Shown one piece after another: positions 46,948-57,227 of a DNA stretch of 64,000 nt. The translations under genes were made by a program, and so were the position numbers. The stretch is from Vagococcus penaei (lineage in GTDB: Bacteria > Bacillota > Bacilli > Lactobacillales > Vagococcaceae), in contig NZ_CP019609.1 in assembly GCF_001998885.1 (NCBI RefSeq), forward strand, positions 1,600,001 through 1,664,000, in the 5' to 3' direction. Numbering within the stretch: position 1 is the first letter of the stretch; each line of letters opens with the position of its first letter. Below the pieces are notes generated by a model. It saw nothing but the letters and a program-made list of their open reading frames with translations, was not told the DNA's origin and did not search any database.

Positions 46948-48900
46948 ATGATTTTATTACAAGCAAGCCAAGTAGCGAGGCTCTTTGGAGATGACGTGTT
47001 ATTTGAGAATGTTCAATTAGAAGTTCAAGATCGTAGTCGGATTGCCTTAGTTGGACGTAATGGTACAGGTAAGTCAACTTTATTAAAAATTTTAGCAGGG
47101 ATTGAAGAACCTGATTTAGGAACAGTCTCTAAAACAAAACAATTAACAATAGGCTATTTGGATCAACATACAGGATTAGAATCTGGCAAAACGGTTTGGG
47201 AAGAAATGTTGACTGTCTTTGATGATGTCCGTCAAATGGAAAAACAATTGCGGCAAAAAGAGCAAGAGATTGCTGATTATTCCAGCCAAGAGGCAATCGA
47301 TGAAGTGAAATATGAGCAGTTGTTAAATCAATATTCAACTTTGCAACATGCTTTTGATCAGGTTAATGGCTATGGTTATGAATCAGAAATAAAGTCAGTA
47401 TTACACGGATTTAACTTTAAAACAGACTTTTATGACCGGGTTGTTAGTACACTATCAGGTGGGCAAAAAACACGTTTAGCACTTGCTCGATTGTTATTAG
47501 AGCGTCCAGAGTTATTGATTTTGGATGAGCCAACGAACCATTTAGATATTGAAACATTAAGTTGGCTAGAAAATTATCTGCAAAATTATCGTGGTGCATT
47601 ATTAATTGTGTCACATGATCGCTATTTCTTGGATAAAATAGTTACGGAAGTATATGAAATTAGTCGTCGAAAAATGTGGCATTACAAAGGTAATTATAGT
47701 CGCTATTTAGATCAAAAAGCCGAACGTCTAGAGCAAGAATGGCGAGAATTTGATAAGCAACAAGCTGAAATTGCTAAATTAGAAGATTTTGTGGCGCGTA
47801 ATCTAGTTCGGGCATCAACGACAAAACGTGCACAAAGCCGACGTAAACAATTAGAAAAAATGGAGCGAATCGATAAGCCAATTGGTGATGATAAGTCAGC
47901 AACGTTTCATTTTAGTTCAAATCGTCCTTCTGGAAAAGAAGTACTCTTTGTTGAACACGCGGCAATAGGATATGAGGCTGATCAGATTTTATCTGAGCCA
48001 GTTGATTTTCAGATTCGTAAGCAAGAGGCAGTGGCATTAGTTGGACCTAATGGTGTTGGTAAGTCAACCTTATTAAAATCAATTATGGCACAAATACCTT
48101 TCTTGCAAGGTGGGATGAAGTTAGGTCATCATGTAGATATTGGCTATTATGACCAAGAACAAGCCAATCTGCATTCTAATCAAACCGTTCTTGAAGAATT
48201 ATGGAGCGAACATCGTACAACGCCAGAAAAGGATATTCGGACGATTCTAGGTAGTTTTTTATTTTCAGGTGAAGATGTTAAAAAGACAATTCCACTTTTA
48301 AGTGGGGGAGAAAAAGCACGTGTTGCATTGGCGAAGTTGTCCATGCATCGCGATAACTTCTTGATATTAGATGAGCCGACGAACCATTTAGATATTGATA
48401 GCAAGGAAGTTTTAGAAGACGCTCTGATTGACTATGATGGTACATTGCTTTTTGTGTCGCATGACCGCTACTTTATTAATCGTATTGCAACGAGTGTTTT
48501 AGAGTTGTCACCAGAGGGTAGTACTTTATATCATGGTGATTATGACTATTATGTGGAAAAAAAATTGGAAGAAGAACATGTGGCAGCTTTATTGGCTAAT
48601 GATGTACAAGAGTCTATGGAGCAAGCTACTGATACAAAGAAAAATTTTGAACTAGATAAGAAGAAACAAAGGGAACGTCGTCAATTAGAACGTCAAGTTG
48701 CGACGATTGAAGAAGCGATGCAAGCTCTTGAAACTCAGATTGAGATACTGCAAGTAGAGATGGAGAAACCTGAGTATATTGAAGACCATGTTGGTTTACA
48801 AAAATTAAATCAAGAGTTGGAGACACACTATAGTGAACAAGATAAGTTGCTTGAACAATGGGAAGAAGCATCATTAGCATTAGAAGCATTTGATGATTAA
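46948..48900 (+). CDS. ABC-F family ATPase (YdiF-like)
   Basis: A 650-residue soluble protein with two ATPase domains and no membrane segments. Domain 1 has Walker A LVGRNGTGKSTLL near residue 35, signature LSGGQKTRLALARLL and LILDEPTNHLDIET. Domain 2 has LVGPNGVGKSTLL near residue 365, LSGGEKARVALAKL and LILDEPTNHLDIDS. The linker between them is basic (RAQSRRKQLEKMERI). A C-terminal coiled coil covers about residues 560-645. Such proteins act on the ribosome. The ATG at 46948 follows GGTGGAG; a GTG at 46936 is rejected. Confidence 0.92.
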   Translation: MILLQASQVARLFGDDVLFENVQLEVQDRSRIALVGRNGTGKSTLLKILAGIEEPDLGTVSKTKQLTIGYLDQHTGLESGKTVWEEMLTVFDDVRQMEKQLRQKEQEIADYSSQEAIDEVKYEQLLNQYSTLQHAFDQVNGYGYESEIKSVLHGFNFKTDFYDRVVSTLSGGQKTRLALARLLLERPELLILDEPTNHLDIETLSWLENYLQNYRGALLIVSHDRYFLDKIVTEVYEISRRKMWHYKGNYSRYLDQKAERLEQEWREFDKQQAEIAKLEDFVARNLVRASTTKRAQSRRKQLEKMERIDKPIGDDKSATFHFSSNRPSGKEVLFVEHAAIGYEADQILSEPVDFQIRKQEAVALVGPNGVGKSTLLKSIMAQIPFLQGGMKLGHHVDIGYYDQEQANLHSNQTVLEELWSEHRTTPEKDIRTILGSFLFSGEDVKKTIPLLSGGEKARVALAKLSMHRDNFLILDEPTNHLDIDSKEVLEDALIDYDGTLLFVSHDRYFINRIATSVLELSPEGSTLYHGDYDYYVEKKLEEEHVAALLANDVQESMEQATDTKKNFELDKKKQRERRQLERQVATIEEAMQALETQIEILQVEMEKPEYIEDHVGLQKLNQELETHYSEQDKLLEQWEEASLALEAFDD

Positions 48901-48945
48901 AAAAGCTAGTGAGGGAGATGAGATAGTCTGCCTCGCTAGCTTTTG
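48901..48945. terminator. terminator between the ABC-F gene and queG
   Basis: AAAAGCTAG plus GAGG pairs with CCTC plus CTAGCTTTT around one wobble, with a long loop. It overlaps the end of the convergent queG gene. Confidence 0.7.
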
Positions 48946-50111
48946 TTTTGTTTGGTGAGTATTATTTGTTCGTTCATATGCGCAATAGCATCCAAAAATT
49001 CAATTTGTGCGTCATCATCGGTTTCTTTAGCTAAATAGTCTTCTAAAAAATTTTTCACTTCTTGATTCGTTGGTGCAATTTGGCTTAATGCCCAGGCAGC
49101 TGTCCCACGAATAACTGGACGTGGGTCTTGCTCAATACATTGAAGCAAATTTGGTAAACAAGTTTTATCTCTCGCATTGGCTAAAGCGATAATAGCATTA
49201 CGCTGAATCGGTTTTTTACCCCGCCATGAACCAGCGAGTGTCCCAAAGCGTTGTTTAAACTCCTTATTTGAAATAGTTAAGAGTGGTTTCAGTAAAGGCT
49301 GAGTGATATCAGGATCAGGTTCCATTTCGGGGTGGAAATGAAAGTCTTTACCCTTATTAAACGGACAAACTTCCTGGCAAATATCGCATCCATAGATAAT
49401 CGTTCTAATTTTAGGTCGGTATTCTTTAGGCATAAAGCCTTTTGTCTGAGTTTGATAAGATAAACATTTAGTTGCATTCATTCGTCCATCACCTAGTAGA
49501 GCAGAGGTTGGACAAAAATCAATACATTTCGTACAGTCTCCACATTGGTTAGCAATTGGAGTATCCGGTTCAAACGGAATATTGGTAATAATCTCACCTA
49601 GATAGACATACGAACCAAATTCTTCTGTGATTAGTAGCCCATTCTTGCCGATAAATCCGAGTCCTGCTCTTTGGGCAACGGCCACATCGATTAATTCCCC
49701 CGTATCGACCATTGGTTTAAAGGTAATTGACTCATCGTTATCACAGGCTTCTCTAATAAAGGCCATTAACTTGTCTAGACGGTCACGTAAAATATGATGA
49801 TAGTCTGTGCCCCATGATGCTCGGGCAAAACGTCCTCTTTTTTCACCACGAATGGCTTGCGGCCGATTTTTGGCACGTGTCGGATATGCGAGAGCAATTG
49901 AAATAATTGACTGTGGTTGATCAAAAATCAATTCAGGGTAAAGTCGTTCGTCAATAATAGGGTGTTCGAATCCCGTCGTATGACCATTGGCTTTTTGTTC
50001 TTCCAAGCTATCTTTCAAATGGTCAAAAGGATCAGCTGTTGTAAAGCCGATTTTATCGATGCCAATGTCTTGACTAGCAGCAATGATTTTTTCTTTTAAT
50101 ACATGGTACAT
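48936..50111 (-). CDS. queG: epoxyqueuosine reductase
   Basis: Last step of queuosine synthesis in tRNA, a cobalamin and Fe-S enzyme. In the 391 residues are [21 protein letters not shown] near residue 133 and two 4Fe-4S motifs ([16 protein letters not shown] near residue 190 and [13 protein letters not shown] near residue 240). C-terminal HEAT-like repeats ([14 protein letters not shown], then [16 protein letters not shown]) contact tRNA. The ATG follows GAGGAG. It is monocistronic. Confidence 0.95.
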   Translation of the reverse strand: MYHVLKEKIIAASQDIGIDKIGFTTADPFDHLKDSLEEQKANGHTTGFEHPIIDERLYPELIFDQPQSIISIALAYPTRAKNRPQAIRGEKRGRFARASWGTDYHHILRDRLDKLMAFIREACDNDESITFKPMVDTGELIDVAVAQRAGLGFIGKNGLLITEEFGSYVYLGEIITNIPFEPDTPIANQCGDCTKCIDFCPTSALLGDGRMNATKCLSYQTQTKGFMPKEYRPKIRTIIYGCDICQEVCPFNKGKDFHFHPEMEPDPDITQPLLKPLLTISNKEFKQRFGTLAGSWRGKKPIQRNAIIALANARDKTCLPNLLQCIEQDPRPVIRGTAAWALSQIAPTNQEVKNFLEDYLAKETDDDAQIEFLDAIAHMNEQIILTKQNKS

Positions 50112-50227
50112 AGCGACTCCTCACTTTACGTCTTTCTTTTATGATATTAAGTATCCGGTAGAAGGTTTGGGATTTCAAGTATTTTTAGCCAAATTTAGCG
50201 AAACTTTTAATTGAAAGGGTGAGATTG

Positions 50228-51325
50228 ATGTTACTAGGTAAAGGTCAAGATGGTGAATTAGTTGATTTGACGCAAATGAAAAAAAAGGATATTGAATTAT
50301 TACGAGATAAGAAATGGTACTGTTGTTGCTGCGGGTCTTTGCTATGTTTAAAAAATGGTTCGCAGTTAATGTCGCATTTTGCCCATAAGTCTAAACAACA
50401 CTGTGATAGTTTTGCCGAAAGTGAAAGTCAGGAGCATCTAACTGGTAAAGCCATCATTGCTCAAAATTGTCGTCATTATCAACATGAGTATCAATTAGAA
50501 GCATATTTACCAACGTTAAATCAACGGCCTGATGTACTGATTGTTCCCAAAATTGCCATTGAATTTCAATGCAGTCAATTAGCGTTGTCACGTTTTATTG
50601 AACGTTCGCAAACCTATCAGCGACATGGTTATTATGTTTGTTGGTTGTTAGGGCGAGAGTTATTTGTCAGACGCCCATTAAAAAAACTATCGACATTACA
50701 AATTCACTGTCTAAGATTATCTAACACGTTAGGTTTTTATTTATGGGGTGTCGACGTTTTAACGCTAGAATTAAAACTGGTTTATTATATTCGATACTGT
50801 CATGGTCATTTGACTTATCAAGAAGCTAGTTGGTCTTTAAAAGAAGAGAGTTTGGTATCTTTATTAAAAGCACCGCACTTAAATTATCTGCTCTTAAAAA
50901 CCACACATGGCCCATTAGGGGATGCCTGTTATCGCAGGACTAACTGGAACCAACGTTTAACTAAAAAGGAGTCCTCGATAATGGTGCTTCAAGCATATTT
51001 TTATGAACGGGGATTAAATCTTCGAACACTACCTAATTATTTAATGGTCCCCGATTTAACGCATGTTATTTTTGGTGAAACGGAGTTAATTATCCGTTAT
51101 GAAAGTTTAGTTTATATGAGGAGAGTGGGTAAAGGGACAGTCGCTCAATTAGTGACTAGTCTGATGTCTTTACCATTAATCCGACAAGTAGCTAATCAAG
51201 CAACGTTGATTCAGCCTTATCGATTGCTGGAACAAGTTGTTATGAGTTATTGCTTAATTTTAGGGCAACAAGACATGATTCAATACCAAGAATCACAAGC
51301 AACTTGGGAATATCTTGGAGAATAG
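50228..51325 (+). CDS. coiA: competence protein CoiA
   Basis: CoiA promotes recombination of incoming DNA during transformation. The 365 residues begin with a zinc-ribbon-like Cys segment (WYCCCCGSLLCLKNGS), then SHFAHKSKQHCDSFAESESQEH and a nuclease-like core (RPDVLIVPKIAIEFQCSQL) resembling the PD-(D/E)xK fold. The ATG at 50228 is used; GTG at 50219 is part of the GGGTGAG site. The position directly upstream of pepF matches Bacillus and Enterococcus. No competence sigma-factor box was found just upstream. Confidence 0.9.
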   Translation: MLLGKGQDGELVDLTQMKKKDIELLRDKKWYCCCCGSLLCLKNGSQLMSHFAHKSKQHCDSFAESESQEHLTGKAIIAQNCRHYQHEYQLEAYLPTLNQRPDVLIVPKIAIEFQCSQLALSRFIERSQTYQRHGYYVCWLLGRELFVRRPLKKLSTLQIHCLRLSNTLGFYLWGVDVLTLELKLVYYIRYCHGHLTYQEASWSLKEESLVSLLKAPHLNYLLLKTTHGPLGDACYRRTNWNQRLTKKESSIMVLQAYFYERGLNLRTLPNYLMVPDLTHVIFGETELIIRYESLVYMRRVGKGTVAQLVTSLMSLPLIRQVANQATLIQPYRLLEQVVMSYCLILGQQDMIQYQESQATWEYLGE

Positions 51326-51531
51326 CTATCCAGTAGCCACCTATAACTTTTTTGACAATTAACAACGTCTTTTAGTTGCGATATATTTATCATAGTTTTA
51401 TTACTTTTCTAATAATTAAAATAATAAAATGTGATTAATAGCGAAAAATAGTGTTTTAATTATTTCATAATAATGAGAATATGATATGATATAGTCAGAT
51501 TAAATTAGAATGATGAGAGGGGTACTACTTT

Positions 51532-53343
51532 ATGACAGAAGCAAAATCATTACCAAATCGTCAAGACCTACCTGAAGAAAAAACATGGGATTTAACGTAT
51601 ATTTTTAAACAAGAATCAGATGTTGAGGCAGCATTCAAAGAAACAACTGACTTGATTAATCAAGCAAAAAATTATCAACATACATTAAAAGACGGAGCAG
51701 ATGCCTTTTTAAAAGCCATTGAGTACGTTTTAGACGTCTATCGTCAGGTTGAAAAAATCTATGTGTATTCACATCTTAAAAATGACCAAGATACAGCAAA
51801 TACAGAGTATCAAACACTTTACGCTAAAGCGAGTACGTTAGCTGCTCAAGCTGGTGAAGCAGTTGCTTGGTTTCAACCAGAAGTCTTAACTTTATCAGAT
51901 GATATGATTGATGGTTATTTTGCTGATAATGATGCATTAAGTGTCTATCGTTACTTTGTTAAGCAAATGACAGATAATCGCGCACATGTCTTATCATCGT
52001 CAGAAGAAGAATTATTGGCTGGTGCGAGTGAAATTTTTGACGCATCAAGTAATACTTTCTCTATTTTAAATAATGCGGATTTAGTCTTTCCAGTTGTAAC
52101 AGATGACAACGGCGATAAAGTCGAATTATCAAGTGGTGTCTACGGTCAATTAATGGAAAGTACGAATCGTCAAGTCCGTAAAGATGCGTTTGAAGGCTTA
52201 TATAGTGTGTATCATCAATTCCGCAATACATTTGCTAGCACATTAGGTTCACATGTTAAAAAACATAATTTTAGTGCCAAAGTGAGAAAGTATTCTTCGG
52301 CACGTGAAGCAGCTCTTAGCAATAATCATATTCCGGAAGCAGTATATGACACGTTATTAGATGTTGTTCACAAAAATCTACCATTACTACATCGCTATGT
52401 GGCGTTACGTAAAAAATTACTAGCCGTTGATGAATTACATATGTATGATTTATACACTCCAGTTTTAGGTGATGCACCAATCAAATACACATACGACGAA
52501 GCGAAAGAAAAAACTTTAGAAGCATTAGCACCTTTAGGAGAAGAATACGGGTCAATCTTAAAAGAGTCATTTAAAGACCGTTGGATTGATGTGATTGAAA
52601 ACAAAGGAAAACGCAGTGGGGCGTATTCATCAGGAAGCTATGATACCAAACCATACATTTTATTAAACTGGCATGACAGTATTAATCACCTTTATACGTT
52701 GGTACATGAGTTAGGTCATAGTGTTCATAGTTACTATACACGCTCATCGCAACCGTATGTTTACGGCGATTATTCAATTTTCTTAGCTGAAATCGCGTCA
52801 ACAACAAATGAAAATATTTTAACAGAGCATTTATTGGAAACAGAAAAGGATCCGAAAGTTCGTGCCTTCATTTTAAATCATTATTTAGATGGCGTGAAAG
52901 GAACGATTTTCCGTCAAACTCAATTTGCTGAATTTGAGCATTTTATTCATACTGAAGATGCAAAAGGTATTCCATTAACAAGTGAATACTTATCTGATTA
53001 CTATGGTCAATTGAATGCAACGTATTATGGAGATAGTGTCGCACGTGACCCTGAGATTGCGGATGAGTGGGCAAGAATTCCTCATTTCTACTATAACTAT
53101 TATGTGTATCAATATGCGACTGGTTTCTCAGCTGCTTCTGCTTTAGCTGATAAAATTGTGAAAAAAGAACCAGAAGCTTTAGAGAAATACATTAATTTCT
53201 TAAAAGCTGGTAGCAGTGATTACCCAATTGAAGTGATGAAAAAAGCAGGTGTTGATATGACACAGGCTGCTTATATTGAAGAAGCAATGCAAGTCTTTGA
53301 GGCACGTCTAAATGAATTAGAAGCATTAGTTGCTACGTTTTAA
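51532..53343 (+). CDS. pepF: oligoendopeptidase F
   Basis: A cytoplasmic M3-family zinc peptidase that cleaves peptides of about 7-17 residues. The 603 residues are full length. The HExxH zinc motif is in LVHELGHSVHSYY near residue 388, with the third ligand in FLAEIASTTNE about 26 residues on. The N-terminal part (LPEEKTWDLTYIFKQESDVE) is typical. GAGAGGGG precedes the ATG. It lies between coiA and spxH as in other Firmicutes. Confidence 0.97.
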   Translation: MTEAKSLPNRQDLPEEKTWDLTYIFKQESDVEAAFKETTDLINQAKNYQHTLKDGADAFLKAIEYVLDVYRQVEKIYVYSHLKNDQDTANTEYQTLYAKASTLAAQAGEAVAWFQPEVLTLSDDMIDGYFADNDALSVYRYFVKQMTDNRAHVLSSSEEELLAGASEIFDASSNTFSILNNADLVFPVVTDDNGDKVELSSGVYGQLMESTNRQVRKDAFEGLYSVYHQFRNTFASTLGSHVKKHNFSAKVRKYSSAREAALSNNHIPEAVYDTLLDVVHKNLPLLHRYVALRKKLLAVDELHMYDLYTPVLGDAPIKYTYDEAKEKTLEALAPLGEEYGSILKESFKDRWIDVIENKGKRSGAYSSGSYDTKPYILLNWHDSINHLYTLVHELGHSVHSYYTRSSQPYVYGDYSIFLAEIASTTNENILTEHLLETEKDPKVRAFILNHYLDGVKGTIFRQTQFAEFEHFIHTEDAKGIPLTSEYLSDYYGQLNATYYGDSVARDPEIADEWARIPHFYYNYYVYQYATGFSAASALADKIVKKEPEALEKYINFLKAGSSDYPIEVMKKAGVDMTQAAYIEEAMQVFEARLNELEALVATF

Positions 53344-53346
53344 ATT

Positions 53347-53390
53347 AAAAAATCAGCCATTTAACAGTTCAAGTTAAATGGCTGATTTTT
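53347..53390. terminator. bidirectional terminator between pepF and spxH
   Basis: A perfect 18-bp stem (53348-53365 with 53373-53390), seven-base loop, with A and T runs. Confidence 0.92.
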
Positions 53391-54003
53391 ATTTTTGTAA
53401 TAAACTGTAGTAAGGCCCAAGGTTTGGTTTAATTTGTTGTACATCAGGCTCTAATAAAGATTGGATAATATCATCAGGTGTATCATCGGTCAATAAAATG
53501 CCAAAGTTATCATCAGTTGCATAATTAAAAATGACGGCACTTGAAAAACGCTCAACTTTCATTTCATGTGCGATTTGTTGATCCATTTGGAAAAAGTCAA
53601 TAATTAATTGTGACTGACGATCCACGATAAAGGCATCTAAATCAACACCTAAATCATTTAGAATCTGTTCAATCAAATTATCAGTATAATCATTTTTTTC
53701 TAATAAAATCTTTTTTTGTAGTTGCATTAAAAATTGTTTGGCTAGGGCTTGGCCTTGTAGTTGTACTGCTTTGAAGTCTAGGCATGTTGTATAAAGTAGT
53801 TCAAAAAGTTGATTACGAAAGATTAAATTTTTTTTGTTTAAATGGTTGTCTAATAAATAACGCTGAAGCACTTGTGGATTTAGGATTGGAATCCAACGTA
53901 GTTGAATCCAATCACTGTCTGCTTTTATAAAGTTTAAAAATTTTTTTTCTAAGTTAAAACTACGTTCGTCGAGTGGGTTAATAAATAAGTAGATTTCAAT
54001 CAT
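53389..54003 (-). CDS. spxH: ClpXP adaptor SpxH (YjbH), DsbA-like fold
   Basis: Delivers the stress regulator Spx to ClpXP. A 204-residue DsbA-superfamily protein starting IEIYLFINPLDERSFNLEKK. The CxxC expected in thioredoxin-like relatives is replaced by PLDERS, so it cannot act as an oxidoreductase; this fits an adaptor. The identity is weak in sequence but strongly supported by the order pepF-spxH-CYTH-relQ-nadK. AGGGGAG precedes the ATG. Confidence 0.8.
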   Translation of the reverse strand: MIEIYLFINPLDERSFNLEKKFLNFIKADSDWIQLRWIPILNPQVLQRYLLDNHLNKKNLIFRNQLFELLYTTCLDFKAVQLQGQALAKQFLMQLQKKILLEKNDYTDNLIEQILNDLGVDLDAFIVDRQSQLIIDFFQMDQQIAHEMKVERFSSAVIFNYATDDNFGILLTDDTPDDIIQSLLEPDVQQIKPNLGPYYSLLQK

Positions 54004-54121
54004 GTCTTTCTCCCCTAACTTTCGTGACGCTAAATAATACCAAATATTATTAACTAAAATATAACAAAAGATAAAGGAATCTCAAAATAATACACTTGTG
54101 AATAAATATCAGACTATTTGT

Positions 54122-54712
54122 CTAATACTTCTGACTGGTTTGCAACATTCTGGCAATTTTTTTTGGTGCTTCACGTCTAGGTAATTGATGACGATCTAAA
54201 AAATTCAAGAAAAATTGTTCGCCAGTGATTTCATCAGTCACTTCCATCTCTAACTCATAATCTTCGATATCAGAATAAAAACTATGATCAAGTACTAGTA
54301 AATGATGATTATCAAGTTTTATCTCTAAGCGATCTGTCATTAAATTGCCAATGGATAGTAGATCAGTTGGAGCAATACCCATATTGGCTAAATAAGTTAA
54401 AACTGTCGATACATCTTTAGTCAGTTTGTGTGATAAAAATTGTTCGACTTCCTCATCTGATAAGTTATCTGTTAGTTCAGTTAATGTATGTTCTGTCTGT
54501 GTAGGGATTTTGAGCGTTAATTCATTCTTTGTTGGCGTTTGACGAATTCTAAGTCCCATTTTTGAGTGCTGTAATCGAGCATCTTTTGTATCAAAATAAT
54601 AATTTGTTTGTTTAATCGATAAAGCTTGTGGGACGTTATATTGCTCTATTAATCGCTCATAATCAGATTTACTTAACAGATTTTTAAATTCAATTTCATT
54701 TTCTTTTCCCAT
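54122..54712 (-). CDS. CYTH-domain protein (YjbK-like)
   Basis: A 196-residue triphosphate-tunnel protein. The ExExK signature is in ENEIEFKNLL at the N-terminus, followed by the tunnel strands QTNYYFDTKD, GLRIRQT and ELTLKIP, and later LELEMEVTDE-like acidic strands. Such proteins bind or hydrolyse inorganic triphosphate or nucleotides. It is divergent from relQ, and the pair is conserved in Firmicutes. The substrate is unknown. AGGTGATAAT precedes the ATG. Confidence 0.9.
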   Translation of the reverse strand: MGKENEIEFKNLLSKSDYERLIEQYNVPQALSIKQTNYYFDTKDARLQHSKMGLRIRQTPTKNELTLKIPTQTEHTLTELTDNLSDEEVEQFLSHKLTKDVSTVLTYLANMGIAPTDLLSIGNLMTDRLEIKLDNHHLLVLDHSFYSDIEDYELEMEVTDEITGEQFFLNFLDRHQLPRREAPKKIARMLQTSQKY

Positions 54713-54847
54713 ATTATCACCTCATGTTTAGAGTAACTTTTTTTTAAGAAAAAAACAATGAATAGTCTGTTGAGGGTGACTAACTTTTTGCAAAAACTTA
54801 TGTTAAAATAAAGGCTGAAAGTTGACGGAAAAAGGTGGAGATAATTA

Positions 54848-55519
54848 ATGAATCGAGATTGGGACTTGTTTTTAGAACCCTATGAACAGGCAGTAGCTGA
54901 ATTAAAAGTAAAATTAAAAAGTATTCGCACACAGTTTCGAGATAAGAACTTACACACACCAATTGAATTTGTGACAGGTCGCGTCAAACCTGTTGATAGT
55001 ATTGTCACTAAATCCAAATTACGTGGCATTCCCATAGAACGTTTGCAAGATGACATGCAGGATATCGCTGGTTTACGTGTGATGTGTCAGTTTGTTGAAG
55101 ATATTTACGAAGTGGTTGGTTTATTACGTCAACGTAATGATTTTCAGATTGTGCAAGAACGTGACTATATTACAAATAAAAAAGCAAGTGGGTATCGGTC
55201 TTACCATTTAATACTAAAATATCCAGTACAAATGATTACTGGTGAAAAAAATATTTATGTGGAAATTCAAATTCGAACGTTAGCAATGAATTTTTGGGCA
55301 ACGATTGAACATTCTTTAAACTATAAATACCAGGGTGAATTTCCTGAAGAAATCAATCAACGATTAAAAAGAACTGCTGAAGCAGCTTATTTGCTTGATG
55401 AAGAAATGTCACAAATTCGTAATGAAATTCAGGATGCTCAACAATTATTCTCTTATCGTAAAGTGTTAAGGAAATTTGGATTGGATTATGAGCAAGAGAA
55501 GGGAGATTTAGACCAGTGA
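54848..55519 (+). CDS. relQ: small alarmone synthetase RelQ
   Basis: Makes pppGpp and ppGpp (and pGpp in some species) independent of the ribosome. The 223 residues comprise only the synthetase domain: TGRVKPVDSIVTKSKLRG near residue 40, DIAGLRVMCQFVEDIYEV near residue 73, KASGYRSYHLILKYPV near residue 115 and VEIQIRTLAMNFWATIEHSL near residue 138. No hydrolase, TGS or ACT domain is present. GGTGGAG precedes the ATG. It starts the operon relQ-nadK-rluD-mgtE, overlapping nadK by four bases. Confidence 0.95.
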   Translation: MNRDWDLFLEPYEQAVAELKVKLKSIRTQFRDKNLHTPIEFVTGRVKPVDSIVTKSKLRGIPIERLQDDMQDIAGLRVMCQFVEDIYEVVGLLRQRNDFQIVQERDYITNKKASGYRSYHLILKYPVQMITGEKNIYVEIQIRTLAMNFWATIEHSLNYKYQGEFPEEINQRLKRTAEAAYLLDEEMSQIRNEIQDAQQLFSYRKVLRKFGLDYEQEKGDLDQ

Positions 55520-56325
55520 AAGTAGCAATAGTGTCAAACCATGCGAAAAAATCAAAAGAAGTTGCAGCGGAGTTAATGCGCTTATTAGCTAATGCTCAAA
55601 TTCCAATCAATCAAGAACAACCGACAGTTGTGATTACGGTTGGTGGCGACGGAACACTGCTTAGCGCCTTTCATAAATATCATCATTTGATTGATGATGT
55701 CAGATTTATTGGTGTCCATACTGGTCATTTAGGTTTTTATACTGACTGGCGTGACTACGAATTAGGACTTTTAGTTTCTAGTTTACAAGAAGATCAAGGT
55801 CAGAGTGTGTCGTATCCTCTACTTGATGTACAACTGACATTTAACGATGGTACAGCAAGTGAAGTCCAAACTGTTTTAAATGAAGCCACAATTAGAAATA
55901 CTGTACGAACAATGGTGGCAAAAGTCGCTATTAAAGATGATTGCTTTGAAATGTATCGAGGTGACGGATTATCTGTCTCAACCCCAACGGGATCAACTGC
56001 TTATAGCAAGAGTCTTGGAGGTGCAGTTGTCCATCCACGAGTGAATGCTCTACAATTAAATGAGATTGCGTCAATCAATAATCGAGTGTACCGTTCACTA
56101 GGCTCACCGATGATAATTGCGCCTGATGAGTGGATTACGATTGAATTAAAACAAGACGACCACTATCAGTTACATCTTGACCATTATGTTCGTCAATATC
56201 GAAATCTTTGTTCTTTAAAGCTTGCTTTATCACAAAAGCGTATTCATTTTGTGTCATATCGACACACACATTTTTGGAGTCGAGTGAATGATGCCTTTAT
56301 TGGGACAGTGAAGGATGACGATTGA
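55516..56325 (+). CDS. nadK: NAD kinase
   Basis: Phosphorylates NAD to NADP. The 269 residues show the diacylglycerol-kinase-like core VITVGGDGTLLSAFHKY near residue 40, TGHLGFYTDW near residue 75, NEATIRNT and DGLSVSTPTGSTAYSKSLGG near residue 150. The start is GTG, inside the relQ stop overlap, with GGGAG upstream. Coupling to an alarmone synthetase and a pseudouridine synthase is conserved in Firmicutes. Confidence 0.96.
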   Translation: MKVAIVSNHAKKSKEVAAELMRLLANAQIPINQEQPTVVITVGGDGTLLSAFHKYHHLIDDVRFIGVHTGHLGFYTDWRDYELGLLVSSLQEDQGQSVSYPLLDVQLTFNDGTASEVQTVLNEATIRNTVRTMVAKVAIKDDCFEMYRGDGLSVSTPTGSTAYSKSLGGAVVHPRVNALQLNEIASINNRVYRSLGSPMIIAPDEWITIELKQDDHYQLHLDHYVRQYRNLCSLKLALSQKRIHFVSYRHTHFWSRVNDAFIGTVKDDD

Positions 56326-57209
56326 TGAAGTTTGAGTGGATAGTAACAGAACAAGAAATTTTATTAAAAACGTTTTTGCGACAACAGGGTGTCTCAAAAA
56401 AACTATTAGCTAAAATTAAATTTCAAGGTGGCACACTATTAGTCAATGGTGTTGAGCGGACAGTCCGACATTTTGTTCAAGTTCATGATGTCGTCACCGT
56501 GATTATTCCCGATGAAGGAGAGCATGAGACAATGTTGCCTTATGCGTCGATTCTTGATATTGTGTATGAGGACGACCACATCCTTGTGGTTAATAAGCCT
56601 TCAGGTGTTGCATCGATTCCGGCGCAATATCATCCTAATGGTACTATGGCCAATCGTGTGAAATATTATTATAATCAGCAGAATTATGTGAATCGAATTA
56701 TTCATGTTGTAACTCGGCTCGACCGTGATACAACTGGATTAATGTTGTTTGCTAAACATGGTTTCGCGCATGCTATGTTAGATAAACAGTTACAAGATGG
56801 TCGTTTGAAAAAACATTACATGGCATTAGTTAGCGGTCGGATAGAAACGCTAGAAAAGATGGCGATGATTGATTTACCAATAGGTCGTGATATGACATCC
56901 TTAATTAAACGTCAGGTGATTGCGACGGGGCAACGTGCGCTAACAGAATATCAACTTGTCCAACGCACAGAACAAGTCGCTTTAGTCGATGTTCAACTAC
57001 ATACAGGCCGAACACACCAAATCCGTGTCCATTTTTCGGCCCTTGGTTGTCCTTTACTAGGTGACAACATGTATGACGGGAATTGTGATCTTGGTATTAC
57101 TCGCCAAGCCTTGCATTGTCGACGTTTAGTATTTGACCATCCATTTACTAAAGAAAAAATTGAGATTCAACAACCTTTGCCAACTGATATGGCCAGACTG
57201 ATTAATTAA
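56325..57209 (+). CDS. rluD: RluA/RluD-family pseudouridine synthase
   Basis: Converts uridine to pseudouridine in rRNA (or tRNA). An S4-like domain (LLKTFLRQQGVSKKLLAKIK) precedes the catalytic domain; the catalytic Asp is in VVTRLDRDTTGLMLFAK near residue 130, and HTGRTHQIRVHFSALG lies near residue 223. The ATG at 56325 overlaps the nadK stop by one base. 294 residues, full length. The exact target nucleotide is not deducible. Confidence 0.93.
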   Translation: MKFEWIVTEQEILLKTFLRQQGVSKKLLAKIKFQGGTLLVNGVERTVRHFVQVHDVVTVIIPDEGEHETMLPYASILDIVYEDDHILVVNKPSGVASIPAQYHPNGTMANRVKYYYNQQNYVNRIIHVVTRLDRDTTGLMLFAKHGFAHAMLDKQLQDGRLKKHYMALVSGRIETLEKMAMIDLPIGRDMTSLIKRQVIATGQRALTEYQLVQRTEQVALVDVQLHTGRTHQIRVHFSALGCPLLGDNMYDGNCDLGITRQALHCRRLVFDHPFTKEKIEIQQPLPTDMARLIN

Positions 57210-57227
57210 AAAAAGGGAGGCTCTAAT

